From the NCBI GenBank assembly GCA_028284925.1, contig JANQQT010000154.1, forward strand, positions 1 through 42,772: a DNA stretch of 42,772 nt, given 5' to 3'. Below the pieces are notes generated by a model. The model searched no databases, had not been told where the DNA came from, and saw only the letters and a list, made by a program, of their open reading frames with translations. Of the stretch, positions 8,594 to 17,059 are shown in pieces. Source of the stretch: Phycisphaeraceae bacterium. Its GTDB lineage: Bacteria > Planctomycetota > Phycisphaerae > Phycisphaerales > Zrk34. How positions within the stretch are numbered: position 1 is the stretch's first letter; every line of letters begins with the position of its first letter. The translations under genes and the position numbers were made by a program.

Positions 8594-9730
8594 TCATTCA
8601 GGTGTCGATCGTATTTGGGTGTTTTTGGGCTGACAACGCCAATTCGCCACGTAATCCAACACATCTCTCGCGGTCTGCCTGACAATCGTGTCCTCTGAAG
8701 AACTCGTCGCAATTCTCTCGATCTGATCCAAAATCTCGGCGCTTGGCCTTTTTCGAAGATGATTACCTGCAACGATGAGCGCGTTTCGCTTCATCTGTCC
8801 CAACTTCGCCCGTTTCATTGCCGATCTTGTAAACGCCGCGCGACGATCCTTTTCAGTCCAGCCCAGTACGGCCAACGCATCCATCACGCCTGGCCGCCGG
8901 CCGTAGGTATCGCCTGATTCATTATCATATCTTCCCAAACGCTCTGCCCGTTCATTGAATGGGCACACATCCTGGCAAATATCACACCCGTACAACCAGT
9001 CTCCGATTGGGTCGAAAAATTCCTCATCTATCGTACTTCGATGTTCAATCGTCAGATAGCTGATGCAACGCGTCGCATCCACCGAGTAGGGTGTAATGCA
9101 GTCCGTAGGGCACGCATCCACGCACCGCGTGCAGCTGCCGCAATGGTCTGTTTCCGCCTCATCCGCCTCAATCGTCAACGTCGTAACAAGCTCACCAAGC
9201 AACAGGTGTGATCCCAATTCGCGATTTATCGTCAGCGTGTGCTTCCCTACCCATCCCAAACCAGCGCGCATCGCGTGTTCCCGTTCCAGAATTGGCGCCG
9301 TATCCACGCACGCGCGGAACTGCTCCTGCGGATACATCTTCTGCAACCAGTCGCCAAGACGGAACAGTCGCTTCTTGATTATCTTGTGATAGTCGTCGAC
9401 TTGCGCGTATCGCGCGACACGTCCTGCCACGTAACCTTCATCCACACCTCTCGCCCCATTGTGACCCTCAGAATAACCTTCCTCACTTGCCCGCACATAA
9501 TCCGCAACACAGATTACCGATCGCGCTCCTTCCAGCAATTCACCCGGATCGCACCGCACGCCCACATGATTCTCCAGCCACGTCATTTCCCCATGCTTCT
9601 TCTCTTTCAGCCATGCCTTTAGTTCATTGCCGTAATCCGTCACTTCGGCCCTGGCCACACCACAGAATGCAAACCCAAGCTCATCGGCTTTTGCTTTGAT
9701 CGGTTCGGATGCAGCCTGTTTTGCGGACAT
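8594..9730 (-). CDS. queG: epoxyqueuosine reductase QueG
   Basis: A 378-residue iron-sulfur, cobalamin-dependent reductase that carries out the last step of queuosine synthesis on tRNA (epoxyqueuosine to queuosine). The DUF1730-type cobalamin-binding N-terminus is present, with MTWLENHVGVRCDPGELL and YHKIIKKRL. Two 4Fe-4S motifs follow: CGSCTRCVDACPTDCI near residue 200 and CDICQDVCPFN near 255. A HEAT-like C-terminal tail (residues ~300-365) is typical of full-length QueG. It is the last gene of the queC-queE-queD-queG run, 79 bases after queD on the same strand. Its presence shows the 7-deazaguanine made by the upstream enzymes is destined for tRNA queuosine rather than archaeosine or DNA modification. 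The start ATG at 9730 is the first in frame. Confidence 0.95.
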   Translation of the reverse strand: MSAKQAASEPIKAKADELGFAFCGVARAEVTDYGNELKAWLKEKKHGEMTWLENHVGVRCDPGELLEGARSVICVADYVRASEEGYSEGHNGARGVDEGYVAGRVARYAQVDDYHKIIKKRLFRLGDWLQKMYPQEQFRACVDTAPILEREHAMRAGLGWVGKHTLTINRELGSHLLLGELVTTLTIEADEAETDHCGSCTRCVDACPTDCITPYSVDATRCISYLTIEHRSTIDEEFFDPIGDWLYGCDICQDVCPFNERAERLGRYDNESGDTYGRRPGVMDALAVLGWTEKDRRAAFTRSAMKRAKLGQMKRNALIVAGNHLRKRPSAEILDQIERIATSSSEDTIVRQTARDVLDYVANWRCQPKNTQIRSTPE

Positions 9731-9809
9731 GCCCTAATTCTCCCCGGCCAAATACGACTTACCAAACTTGCTCGGTTCACCATGATCCGCGATCCGGCAA
9801 GTCACCCGT

Positions 9810-10172
9810 CTAATTCCCGCGATATTCGCATGCTGATGTACACGTCTCATGAACTCGCACGCATGTCAATAGCGGCAGGCTTACGGCAAGACGCTCCCAG
9901 ATCCAACGCGAAATATTTTCTGCTGTCGGATTCTCAAGCCCTTCAATGTCATTCAATACGAAATGATCCAATTCCTTGCACACCGGCTCAATTGCCTGCT
10001 TGATAACCCCGTAATCCACCAGGTACCCTGCTGACTCTTCCACCTCTCCCTCAACCTCCACATCCACCAAAAAAGAATGTCCATGCATGCGGCGACACTT
10101 ATGGCCTTCGGGAAACGTCGGCAACCAGTGAGCCGCCTCAAAACGAAATGATTTGGAGAGTTTTACGTGCAT
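9810..10172 (-). CDS. queD: 6-carboxy-5,6,7,8-tetrahydropterin synthase QueD
   Basis: A 120-residue PTPS-family enzyme that converts dihydroneopterin triphosphate to 6-carboxytetrahydropterin, the second step towards preQ0. The zinc-binding histidines are in FEAAHWLP (near residue 15) and CRRMHGHSF (near 30), where the Cys of KCRRMHGH is the catalytic Cys of QueD-type members. The LDHFVLND and PTAENISRWIW motifs follow, and the C-terminal Glu of VRVHETCTS binds the pterin. Length matches the short bacterial QueD. It lies between queE (93 bases) and queG (79 bases) on the same strand. Confidence 0.95.
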   Translation of the reverse strand: MHVKLSKSFRFEAAHWLPTFPEGHKCRRMHGHSFLVDVEVEGEVEESAGYLVDYGVIKQAIEPVCKELDHFVLNDIEGLENPTAENISRWIWERLAVSLPLLTCVRVHETCTSACEYRGN

Positions 10173-10265
10173 CGTCCATCCATTTGCAGTTCACCATCCC
10201 GCTTGCGTTTCAGACCCGCGATTTTAGCTCAAATGCTCTCCAAATCGAACCTTATGGCGCCAATC

Positions 10266-10952
10266 TCAGACGCCGCGTGTCGATGGATCCCAAATCAATT
10301 TGTGCAACTGTGTCTGGAGACGTACCTCAAGTCCATCTTTCATCACCCATTCCGCCAAATCCCTCATATCCATTGGCTCCGTTCCCTCGATTTCCTTTCC
10401 CTGTTCAACCTTTTGAACCGCGCTAACCAGCACGGCGCCCGCTCTTTTCACCAGATTGTGTTTGTGAATCACCTCCCTTGCCCATTCATAATCTTCCCGG
10501 CTCGTCAGTACAAACTTCACTTCGTCACGCTCATTCAAATTCTCAATGTTTGAATACAGATTGCGCTCCACTTCGCCACTGCCCGGTGTTTTCAGATCCA
10601 TGATTCTCCGAACGCGCTCGTCACAGGTGGAAACATCACATGCCCCGCTGGTTTCCAGCAGTACTTCGTATCCTTCATCCGCCAGTCGCGTCATCAATTC
10701 ATGCACATTTTTCTGTAAGAGCGGTTCGCCCCCTGTCACCTCGACGAGTTTACATGTATCACCAATTTCCTTCACTCTGGAGATAATCTCATCCAATCCC
10801 ATCTTCTCCCCCTCGTAGAAAGCGTATTCCGTGTCGCAATATCCGCATCGAAGATGACAACCCATCAGCCGGACAAACACGCACCTCAAACCTGCCCACG
10901 TACTCTCTCCCTGTATCGAGTAAAAAATCTCATTGACGGCAAGCGTTTTCAT
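10266..10952 (-). CDS. queE: 7-carboxy-7-deazaguanine synthase QueE
   Basis: A 228-residue radical-SAM enzyme that contracts 6-carboxytetrahydropterin to 7-carboxy-7-deazaguanine. The N-terminal substrate loop [11 protein letters not shown] and [19 protein letters not shown] hold the CX3CX2C cluster ligands. [10 protein letters not shown] is the SAM-binding GGE motif, and [10 protein letters not shown] and [14 protein letters not shown] follow as in the family. Its ATG overlaps the queC stop by four bases (ATGA), so the two are translationally coupled. The C-terminus ends with [17 protein letters not shown], a common QueE ending. Confidence 0.96.
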   Translation of the reverse strand: MKTLAVNEIFYSIQGESTWAGLRCVFVRLMGCHLRCGYCDTEYAFYEGEKMGLDEIISRVKEIGDTCKLVEVTGGEPLLQKNVHELMTRLADEGYEVLLETSGACDVSTCDERVRRIMDLKTPGSGEVERNLYSNIENLNERDEVKFVLTSREDYEWAREVIHKHNLVKRAGAVLVSAVQKVEQGKEIEGTEPMDMRDLAEWVMKDGLEVRLQTQLHKLIWDPSTRGV

Positions 10953-11668
10953 TTCTCTGAACCACTTTGGGCATATTCCAATACAGGGTCATGCATGCCC
11001 AGCGCATCAAATGCGTTTTTTCTTAGCAAGCACGAATCGCAATGTCCGCATGCCCGGCCTTCTTCGTCAGGGTCATAACACGAGTGGGTTAATCCATAAT
11101 CCACACCCAATTCCAGTCCGCGCTCAATAATCCGCCGTTTCGTCAGGTCGATCAAAGGGGTATGGATTTGTACACGTCCCGTTCCCTCAACTCCCGCTTT
11201 CGTCGCCAGGCCCGCCATCGCCTCGAATGCGGCGATGTATTCCGGTCGACAATCCGGATAGCCTGAGTAATCTACCGCATTCACCCCAATAAAAATATCA
11301 TTCGCTCCCAGTACCTCAGCAAGTGCCAACGCATAGCTCAAAAAAATCGTATTCCTTGCCGGTACATACGTCACCGGAATACTTTTCTCCATCTCACTTT
11401 CATCGCGATCCTTCGGCACGGCAATATCATCCGTCAATGCCGACCCGCCGAATGCTCGTAAATCAATCTGTGCCACCCGGTGATCCTCAATTCCCAGTGA
11501 TTCGGCCACACGCTGCGCGGCGTCTAGTTCGTGTCGATGCCTTTGCCCATAATCAAAACTAATTGCAGTAATCCTATATCCCTCATGTTTCGCCATGGCG
11601 GCAATCGTGGCGCTATCCAGTCCGCCCGAAAGAAGGACGACCGCACGTTGTTGAACTTGGTGGCTCAT
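10949..11668 (-). CDS. queC: 7-cyano-7-deazaguanine synthase QueC
   Basis: A 239-residue ATP-dependent amidase/nitrile synthetase that forms preQ0 from 7-carboxy-7-deazaguanine and ammonia. The PP-loop [17 protein letters not shown] is at residues ~10-26. [20 protein letters not shown] and [20 protein letters not shown] are classic QueC blocks. The C-terminal zinc site is [25 protein letters not shown] (given here by its key residues: four Cys). It is the first gene of the que cluster. The intrinsic terminator just upstream (11730-11755) isolates it from the preceding lipoprotein gene, so its own promoter should lie between about 11669 and 11730. I could not make out a preQ1 riboswitch there. 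Confidence 0.96.
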   Translation of the reverse strand: MSHQVQQRAVVLLSGGLDSATIAAMAKHEGYRITAISFDYGQRHRHELDAAQRVAESLGIEDHRVAQIDLRAFGGSALTDDIAVPKDRDESEMEKSIPVTYVPARNTIFLSYALALAEVLGANDIFIGVNAVDYSGYPDCRPEYIAAFEAMAGLATKAGVEGTGRVQIHTPLIDLTKRRIIERGLELGVDYGLTHSCYDPDEEGRACGHCDSCLLRKNAFDALGMHDPVLEYAQSGSEK

Positions 11669-11729
11669 GCGTCTCTATTCTATATCCGAGGGTATGGTTC
11701 AATCCTGAACGTCTATCTTATGCGTCAAT

Positions 11730-11755
11730 AAAAAAGCGGCCGTTGCCGACCGCTT
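11730..11755 (-). terminator. intrinsic terminator after the lipoprotein gene
   Basis: On the minus strand the sequence is AAGCGGTCG, a GCAA tetraloop, then CGGCCGCTT followed by six T. The stem contains one G-U wobble on the minus-strand RNA, which would be a C-A mismatch on the plus strand, so the asymmetry indicates minus-strand transcription. It lies about 45 bases after the lipoprotein stop codon and about 60 before queC. Confidence 0.88.
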
Positions 11756-11799
11756 GTCAATATCCTGTTATCGCCCAACAATCGGCGTGCAACGCTTAC

Positions 11800-13695
11800 T
11801 TACGAGCCCGTATCACCTTCCAGCTTCGCGTCTTCAGCAACTTTCGTGATCCATGCACTGATTCGCGTGACTTCCGTATCGTATTGACCGGCAAGCTGCT
11901 TGATCGAGGCCAATGTCTTGGTTTCGCCTGCCGATGAAACGACGTTGCCAAAACCAGTCTTGGCACTACCCAAGTGTTTCTGGGCATTTGCACGAGACGA
12001 CTTGACCAAATCCAGTGTATCCTTCGCAGTATTCTCAAGGCCCGCCAGAGTTTGCCCCAACGTCGCCTCGATTGCAGCCAACTTGGCCTGGCGCGTGGAA
12101 AGACTTTGTTTTGTGGTCTCATCACTGATGCTGGCTGCCTGCTCCGTCAGCTTCGTGATTGCAGCGGTGAGTGAGGTTTTTGCCTTCGACAAAGTCTCAA
12201 TGGCGCTGGTAAGGCGACGGTGGTATTGCAAATTGATGATGAATTGAGTTGCGTAAAGTTGAGCTGTTGCGGAATCGGCGCTGTATCGATCAATCTGTGC
12301 CGTCAATTTGCCAGACTTGCTGTTTACACGCTTTTGAATTCGTGCCAGAATTGCCTGGTCCACAGCCGACAATCGGGCTTCGTCCTTGCTACTATGGTCC
12401 GCATCGCTTTTGGCGCCCGATTCAACACTCTTTAGAACAGCCAGAATTCCTTTCGATGCATCGTCGCCGCCGGTATACAACGCAATGGCCTTGGCCAACT
12501 GATTATCAATCTGCGTCTTCTGCTGACCTTGAAACTTCTCCAGTGCCGTATTGATGGTTGCCAGGAGTTTGGTCGCAGCGTCAAGCTGCTTGGTCGCAAA
12601 ATCCCCTCTGGAGTTAATCGTCTTACGCAAAATCTCACTGGAACTGTCAAGCCCCGCCAGCTCTGTGTTGTACCCGTCAATCTGGAGTTTTGCGACCGCC
12701 AGCTCAGATTCCTTCACACCCAGCTGAGCTTTGGTCTGCTCAATCTGCTTGTCGAGACCGTGCGCCCGATACGTGTCTTCCGCCGAAGCGACTTTTTCAT
12801 CGTATTTATTTTGGCCCGTTGCCGTTCGGGCATTTTCCGCGTGTTGCCGTGCCTGCGCCAGCGCAGCATCCCGATCTCGCGTCGCGTTGGTGATCAGTTC
12901 CTTCAAGCTCGCAATTTCAGCGTTCAGCGTTGTTACATCTGAAGTCCACTTTTTCTGAGCTTCCTCCGCGGCTTTCTTAAATTCATCAATCTTCGCAAAT
13001 GCTTCATAACTGCTGATACCGCCGTATGCCGCACCGAGGCTCACATCGTTCCGTACCTGCTGTAGTTTGCGAACCAGATCGGAGAAGACCGATGCCTGCT
13101 TCGTCCATGCCGGACTGACGGAAGTTTGGATGCGTCGGGCCGTGGCACGATGAACTTCCTGAATGGCTTTGCGCGCCGCCATTCTCTGATCAGCACTCGC
13201 CGAATTATCGCCGGCTATCTTCTTGTAGATCTCCGGAACTTTCGCCATTTCATCAATGCGGTATTCCTTGCGAACTTTACCAAAAACCTCAGGCTTGGAA
13301 CCCGCCAGACTGTTTTTCAGAAGTGCTTCGGATCGCTCTGTGACTTCCTTCTTGAGTCGTGCTTTCTCACGGTCGTTCAACTCCGACCCGTCGGGGTGGT
13401 CGATCCACTCGGTTCTGCCTTCGCCGGGTACTTCGCCCGGTTGATAATCACTTGCTCGCTTGGGACGTCGACCGACGTTAATTTCACGCAAGTCGTCGTG
13501 AAGTGTTCTATTGCTGGCGTTGTTATTCGGGTCGCTTAGCGGATTAACCGGATCGCGCAACGATTTACCTGTTGCTCGCTCGTGTTGCTCCAGAGCCTTG
13601 TTAAAGTCGCTTGCAATTCCCTCCTGATGCTCCGTAGCCTCATTTTCGCAGCCAATCAGAGCAAGTGCCGGCAAAATCCACAAGTAGCGTTTCAC
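11800..13695 (-). CDS. coiled-coil-rich lipoprotein of unknown function
   Basis: A 631-residue exported lipoprotein. The N-terminus MKRYLWILPALALIGC has a short basic start, a hydrophobic core and a lipobox (LIGC), with lipidation expected at Cys16. About 100 polar, Pro/Asn/Asp-rich residues follow as a tether. From ~110 to the end it is almost wholly helical and highly charged, with long heptad-like stretches (for example TTLNAEIASLKELITNATRD and AKAKTSLTAAITKL-type segments). This predicts extended coiled coils or a helical bundle in the periplasm. No enzyme motif or known domain is visible. The start is GTG at 13695, supported by GAGGGA six bases upstream, a leader hairpin and a strong promoter at 13789-13818. 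An intrinsic terminator follows, so it is monocistronic. The secreted heme protein upstream is a possible partner. Confidence 0.8.
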   Translation of the reverse strand: MKRYLWILPALALIGCENEATEHQEGIASDFNKALEQHERATGKSLRDPVNPLSDPNNNASNRTLHDDLREINVGRRPKRASDYQPGEVPGEGRTEWIDHPDGSELNDREKARLKKEVTERSEALLKNSLAGSKPEVFGKVRKEYRIDEMAKVPEIYKKIAGDNSASADQRMAARKAIQEVHRATARRIQTSVSPAWTKQASVFSDLVRKLQQVRNDVSLGAAYGGISSYEAFAKIDEFKKAAEEAQKKWTSDVTTLNAEIASLKELITNATRDRDAALAQARQHAENARTATGQNKYDEKVASAEDTYRAHGLDKQIEQTKAQLGVKESELAVAKLQIDGYNTELAGLDSSSEILRKTINSRGDFATKQLDAATKLLATINTALEKFQGQQKTQIDNQLAKAIALYTGGDDASKGILAVLKSVESGAKSDADHSSKDEARLSAVDQAILARIQKRVNSKSGKLTAQIDRYSADSATAQLYATQFIINLQYHRRLTSAIETLSKAKTSLTAAITKLTEQAASISDETTKQSLSTRQAKLAAIEATLGQTLAGLENTAKDTLDLVKSSRANAQKHLGSAKTGFGNVVSSAGETKTLASIKQLAGQYDTEVTRISAWITKVAEDAKLEGDTGS

Positions 13696-13731
13696 TAAAA
13701 TTCCCTCTGGGTGTGGTTGTATGGTCTCATT

Positions 13732-13766
13732 CCCGCTTCCGCGTCATTCGACGCCGCCTCCGCGGG
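13732..13766 (-). promoter_or_regulatory. leader hairpin before the lipoprotein gene
   Basis: On the minus strand, CCCGC and GCGGG enclose an inner perfect stem GCGTC-GAAT-GACGC. It lies in the predicted 5' leader, between the promoter and the ribosome binding site, and could affect mRNA stability or translation. Confidence 0.4.
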
Positions 13767-13788
13767 TGGGGGGCTTAGGGATGCGGCC

Positions 13789-13818
13789 ATTATAGCCGAA
13801 TTCACCCGTTTGTCCCAA
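13789..13818 (-). promoter_or_regulatory. sigma70-type promoter of the lipoprotein gene
   Basis: Read on the minus strand, TTGGGA (13818-13813), an 18-base spacer and a perfect TATAAT (13794-13789) give a housekeeping-type promoter. The predicted transcription start is near 13782, leaving an ~87-base leader. It lies just beyond the stop codon of the upstream heme protein gene. Confidence 0.65.
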
Positions 13819-13841
13819 TAACCCCGATTTTGTCCTTGTTT

Positions 13842-15065
13842 TCAACCCGCCGCGGATTTGTCGGCATCGCCTGCCTTATCATCATCTGCGGACTTATCCG
13901 AGTCCTTATCTTTTGCCTTCGACCCACCCGGAGGCTGGAACGCGATGGGGTAATCATCCTGTTCACCATACAGCCCGCCAATCCAATTCTTAACTACCTT
14001 ATATTGGGGATCATTGATCCCCCTGAAGAACGGTTTGATAGGTCTGCCGTTTACCTTTGGATGCGAACGCATCGCATCATCCGGTGGCAGTGCAAACTGA
14101 ATAAGCGGCGACTTTTCGGGAGCGGTTGTGTAGATCAGCGGAAATCCTCCCGACTGAGTGCGTCGTAGAATCATCAGATTCGTATAAACAGTCTCATCCG
14201 ATGTCGCGCGTGTCTTGATCACGTACAATCCTTTTGCCTTGCCCCCACCATGACAACGCCCGCAATGTCTTTGCAATAACCCGTTGTGAACACGCGCTTT
14301 AAACGTCGAAATGTTCTTCGGGACTGTATTGATTTTCACACTTCCGTATAAATCTCGAGCTTGAGCGTCAAAAATCAAGTTCAGTTGTTGCCATCCTTTG
14401 AGATTTTTGAATTTAGCCCGCCCCTTCTTTGACAAATAAGGACGCAATGATTGCGAATCGCGATATTTTGTAAACAACGCGTCAATCGTTTTGGAAGGCA
14501 CATTTACTCTAGGCTTCTTGTTCGTATCAACCTCATAAACCTTGATAAGGTTAATCTGATCCTTCGTCAGTAGCGTTACCTTCCCATCCGTCTTGCCCGG
14601 CTTCGGCGTCACAGGCTTGACCGGCGGCTTGTCCGGTTTCGTCGGCGGTTTTACTGGTGTCGAACCACTGCTTCCTCCGCCCACCTTCTTTCGTAGAGAA
14701 ACGATGGCCGGTTTCAGAAGTGATGCTCCCAGGTGATCACTCTTAGCCGCCAGAATGGATTTCACTTCCTTCTCGGCAATGTCCAAGTTTGCACGGGCGG
14801 CAGACAACTGTTGTTTGGACGCGGCTGCCTGCGCACGTTGGTAAAATTTATTCGCCAGTTGATACCGCTTGTTGTAATCGGTGTCTGAGATTTTCTTGCG
14901 CTCTGCTTCAAAATCCTCTTGAGGAGTAGCCGCCGCAACCCGCGACTGCTCAAACACTGGCCACCCGCTCAACTGCGACACCAAATCACCCAACCCCAAC
15001 ATGGAGCCAACCGCCAATATCAGACCCATAACCCGGATTTGGCCGCTTTTTTGCGAGCTGCGCAT
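13842..15065 (-). CDS. exported mono-heme c-type cytochrome-like protein
   Basis: A 407-residue secreted or membrane-anchored protein. A hydrophobic N-terminal segment (about residues 12-30) is followed by a helical region with Gln/Ala-rich repeats (65-105). A Pro/Lys-rich linker comes next (KPPTKPDKPPVKPVTPKPG, ~138-160). A globular domain follows with one heme c attachment site, HCGRCHGG (Cys268, Cys271, His272). Downstream SPLIQFALPPDDAMRSHP resembles the region that supplies the distal ligand in planctomycete cytochrome domains. The last ~25 residues are a Lys/Asp-rich tail (KDKDSDKSADDDKAGDADK). The ATG at 15065 has a textbook AGGAGG six bases before it. It reads in the same direction as the lipoprotein gene but has a separate promoter between them. 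The biological role is unknown, and an electron-transfer or sensor role in the periplasm is an inference. Confidence 0.82.
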   Translation of the reverse strand: MRSSQKSGQIRVMGLILAVGSMLGLGDLVSQLSGWPVFEQSRVAAATPQEDFEAERKKISDTDYNKRYQLANKFYQRAQAAASKQQLSAARANLDIAEKEVKSILAAKSDHLGASLLKPAIVSLRKKVGGGSSGSTPVKPPTKPDKPPVKPVTPKPGKTDGKVTLLTKDQINLIKVYEVDTNKKPRVNVPSKTIDALFTKYRDSQSLRPYLSKKGRAKFKNLKGWQQLNLIFDAQARDLYGSVKINTVPKNISTFKARVHNGLLQRHCGRCHGGGKAKGLYVIKTRATSDETVYTNLMILRRTQSGGFPLIYTTAPEKSPLIQFALPPDDAMRSHPKVNGRPIKPFFRGINDPQYKVVKNWIGGLYGEQDDYPIAFQPPGGSKAKDKDSDKSADDDKAGDADKSAAG

Positions 15066-15273
15066 GAAACGCCTCCTGTTTTTTCTCGGGGATTCAACGC
15101 CTTCGGCGTCGCCACACTATAAAGTCTTTACCCCAAAGGGGCAAGTAACATGTTTGACCTTCGACCAGACCTGATCTTACCTTTAGACGTTAACAATGCA
15201 TACTAAGTTCACCGTCAATTCCCGATTTTTAGCTATCATCCCGCAAACCTGATGCAAAAAGGACGTTCCCCTA

Positions 15274-15798
15274 ATGAATCAATTGGTTATCTCCGCCATC
15301 GGGCCTGACCGACCGGGTATCGTTGATGAACTCACCGCTGCCGTAACCGACCGGGGTGGCAACATTGCCGATTCTCGCATGGTCAACTTGCGCGGCCGTT
15401 TCGCCATCATCATGCTCATCGAAATTGATCCCAATCAAGCCGCCGGCGTCCGCTCAGACCTTGATGCCACGGCAGGCAACATTGGCCTAACCCTGTCCAT
15501 CCAGGATACCGATTCCACCATCGTCGAAATCACTCCCGCCATCCCCTATCGAGTCAAAATCTACTCCATGGACCAGGTAGGCCTTGTCCATCGCGTCACC
15601 CATACGCTCCACATGCTTCAGGTCAACATCGAGGAACTCGATACCCGCCTTGAACACGGCGCACACTCCGGCGTCCCCCTCTTCAGCATGAACATGGTCA
15701 TCTCGGTTCCCCAAACCGTTCCGCTCCGCAACGTTCGCCACGATCTTGAAAACCTCTGTGCCGATCTCAACTGTGACCTGGACATCGATCGCGTATAA
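15274..15798 (+). CDS. double-ACT-domain regulator (GcvR-like)
   Basis: A 174-residue protein made of two ACT domains. The first (residues ~3-78) begins with the characteristic GPDRPGIVDELTAAVTDRGGNI, given here for its DRPG ligand loop, and the second (~92-170) begins with SMDQVGLVHRVTHTL. This layout matches the glycine cleavage regulator GcvR and related small-molecule sensors, which bind an amino acid and control a partner protein. No gcvA or gcv genes are nearby, so its target is not known. AAAAAGGAC lies just upstream of the ATG at 15274. The downstream glycerate kinase starts 51 bases after it and the two are probably cotranscribed, a possible link to serine/glycine metabolism. Confidence 0.88.
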   Translation: MNQLVISAIGPDRPGIVDELTAAVTDRGGNIADSRMVNLRGRFAIIMLIEIDPNQAAGVRSDLDATAGNIGLTLSIQDTDSTIVEITPAIPYRVKIYSMDQVGLVHRVTHTLHMLQVNIEELDTRLEHGAHSGVPLFSMNMVISVPQTVPLRNVRHDLENLCADLNCDLDIDRV

Positions 15799-15849
15799 GC
15801 AAAATTCTCCGTTCTCGGAAATCGTTAACAGACACTTCAACAATTTGTC

Positions 15850-16956
15850 ATGCGCATACTCATTGCTCCGGATAGCTTCAAGGAATCCCTTTCCGCCACG
15901 GAAGTCGCACACGCTATCGCTCAGGGCATTCGAAACCGTGATCCGTCCATCGAAATCGATCTCTGCCCCATCGCCGACGGCGGTGAAGGGACCATTGACG
16001 CCCTCGTCACGGCAACAGGTGGCCAGATCCGCTTCTCCAAAGTCACCGGTCCTCTCAATCAACCTGTCGAAGCTTTATGGGGATGGTTGCCGGAATCGAA
16101 AACCGCCGTTATAGAAATGGCCCAGGCCGCCGGGCTTGCTCTGGTCCCTCCCGATCAGCGTAACCCGCTACACACGACCACATTCGGCGTTGGCGAACTC
16201 ATCCTGACCGCCTTGGATGACAATCCCGCCAAACTCATCATTGCCATCGGCGGGAGCGCGACGAACGATGGCGGTGTCGGGATGGCTCAGGCTCTCGGTA
16301 TCAAATTTCCCGCTTTGGAATCACGCGCCGTTGGCGCGGATTTACCCAAAATCCGCGCCATCGACATTTCCATTCGCGACCCGCGCCTGGCCCGAGCCAA
16401 AATCCTCGTTGCTTGCGACGTCCAAAACCCCCTTTTTGGCCCTGAAGGCGCCGCTGCCGTCTATGGCCCACAAAAAGGCGCCACTCCCTCCACCATTGCC
16501 CAACTTGACGCCGGCCTGATGCATCTCGCCACCTTACTCCCGAACACCGACCCAAACGCCCCCGGTATGGGCGCGGCAGGCGGTATGGGTTTCGGCCTCA
16601 AAGCCTTCCTCAACGCAGAACTTACACCCGGAATCGACCTTGTCCTCGATACCGTCCATTTCCAGCAACGCCTTCAAAATACTGACCTTGTCATTACCGG
16701 CGAAGGCAAGCTAGACGCCCAATCCCTATCCGGAAAAGCCTGCCTGGGCGTTGCCTCAGCTGCTCAGAAACAGAACATCAAGACCATTGCCCTGGTTGGC
16801 GACGCCGATCTCTCGGCTTCTCAAACCCTCCAACATGGGATTGGTGAATACCACACACTCGTCTCACCCACTGTTACGTCCGAACAAGCCATGGAAAACC
16901 CGTCTCAACTTCTCGCCGATCTTGCGCAGCGCGTCATAAAAAAACACCTCATCTAG
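15850..16956 (+). CDS. glycerate kinase (GlxK/GarK family)
   Basis: A 368-residue glycerate kinase of the GK-I type that phosphorylates D-glycerate, commonly to 2-phosphoglycerate. Landmarks in order are APDSFKESLSA at the start, CPIADGGEGTIDAL (~38-52), AIGGSATNDGGVGMAQALG (~130-148), an FGPEGAAAVYGPQKGA block (~197-212), GMGAAGGMGFGL (~240-251) and VITGEGKLDAQSLSGKA (~283-299). Length is normal. The ATG at 15850 opens directly on the conserved N-terminal strand (MRILIAPDSF). It follows the ACT-domain gene by 51 bases on the same strand. Glyoxylate/glycerate use or photorespiration-like salvage are the usual roles. Confidence 0.93.
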   Translation: MRILIAPDSFKESLSATEVAHAIAQGIRNRDPSIEIDLCPIADGGEGTIDALVTATGGQIRFSKVTGPLNQPVEALWGWLPESKTAVIEMAQAAGLALVPPDQRNPLHTTTFGVGELILTALDDNPAKLIIAIGGSATNDGGVGMAQALGIKFPALESRAVGADLPKIRAIDISIRDPRLARAKILVACDVQNPLFGPEGAAAVYGPQKGATPSTIAQLDAGLMHLATLLPNTDPNAPGMGAAGGMGFGLKAFLNAELTPGIDLVLDTVHFQQRLQNTDLVITGEGKLDAQSLSGKACLGVASAAQKQNIKTIALVGDADLSASQTLQHGIGEYHTLVSPTVTSEQAMENPSQLLADLAQRVIKKHLI

Positions 16957-17059
16957 CGAACGATTCAGCCCGATTTATCGTTGTAACTCTCGAAAATGCC
17001 GCAACACGACCCGCCGTTGAACGGTATCTACAATGGACCAAACCCTGGAGATCAAACCC

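Noticed and set aside
11669-11729. preQ1 riboswitch in front of queC.
   Set aside because: The ~60-base leader does not show the H-type pseudoknot pattern with an A-rich tail in any way I could fold.
15487-16062. 191-codon minus-strand frame overlapping the ACT and kinase genes.
   Set aside because: Antisense shadow of well-supported genes, without motifs.
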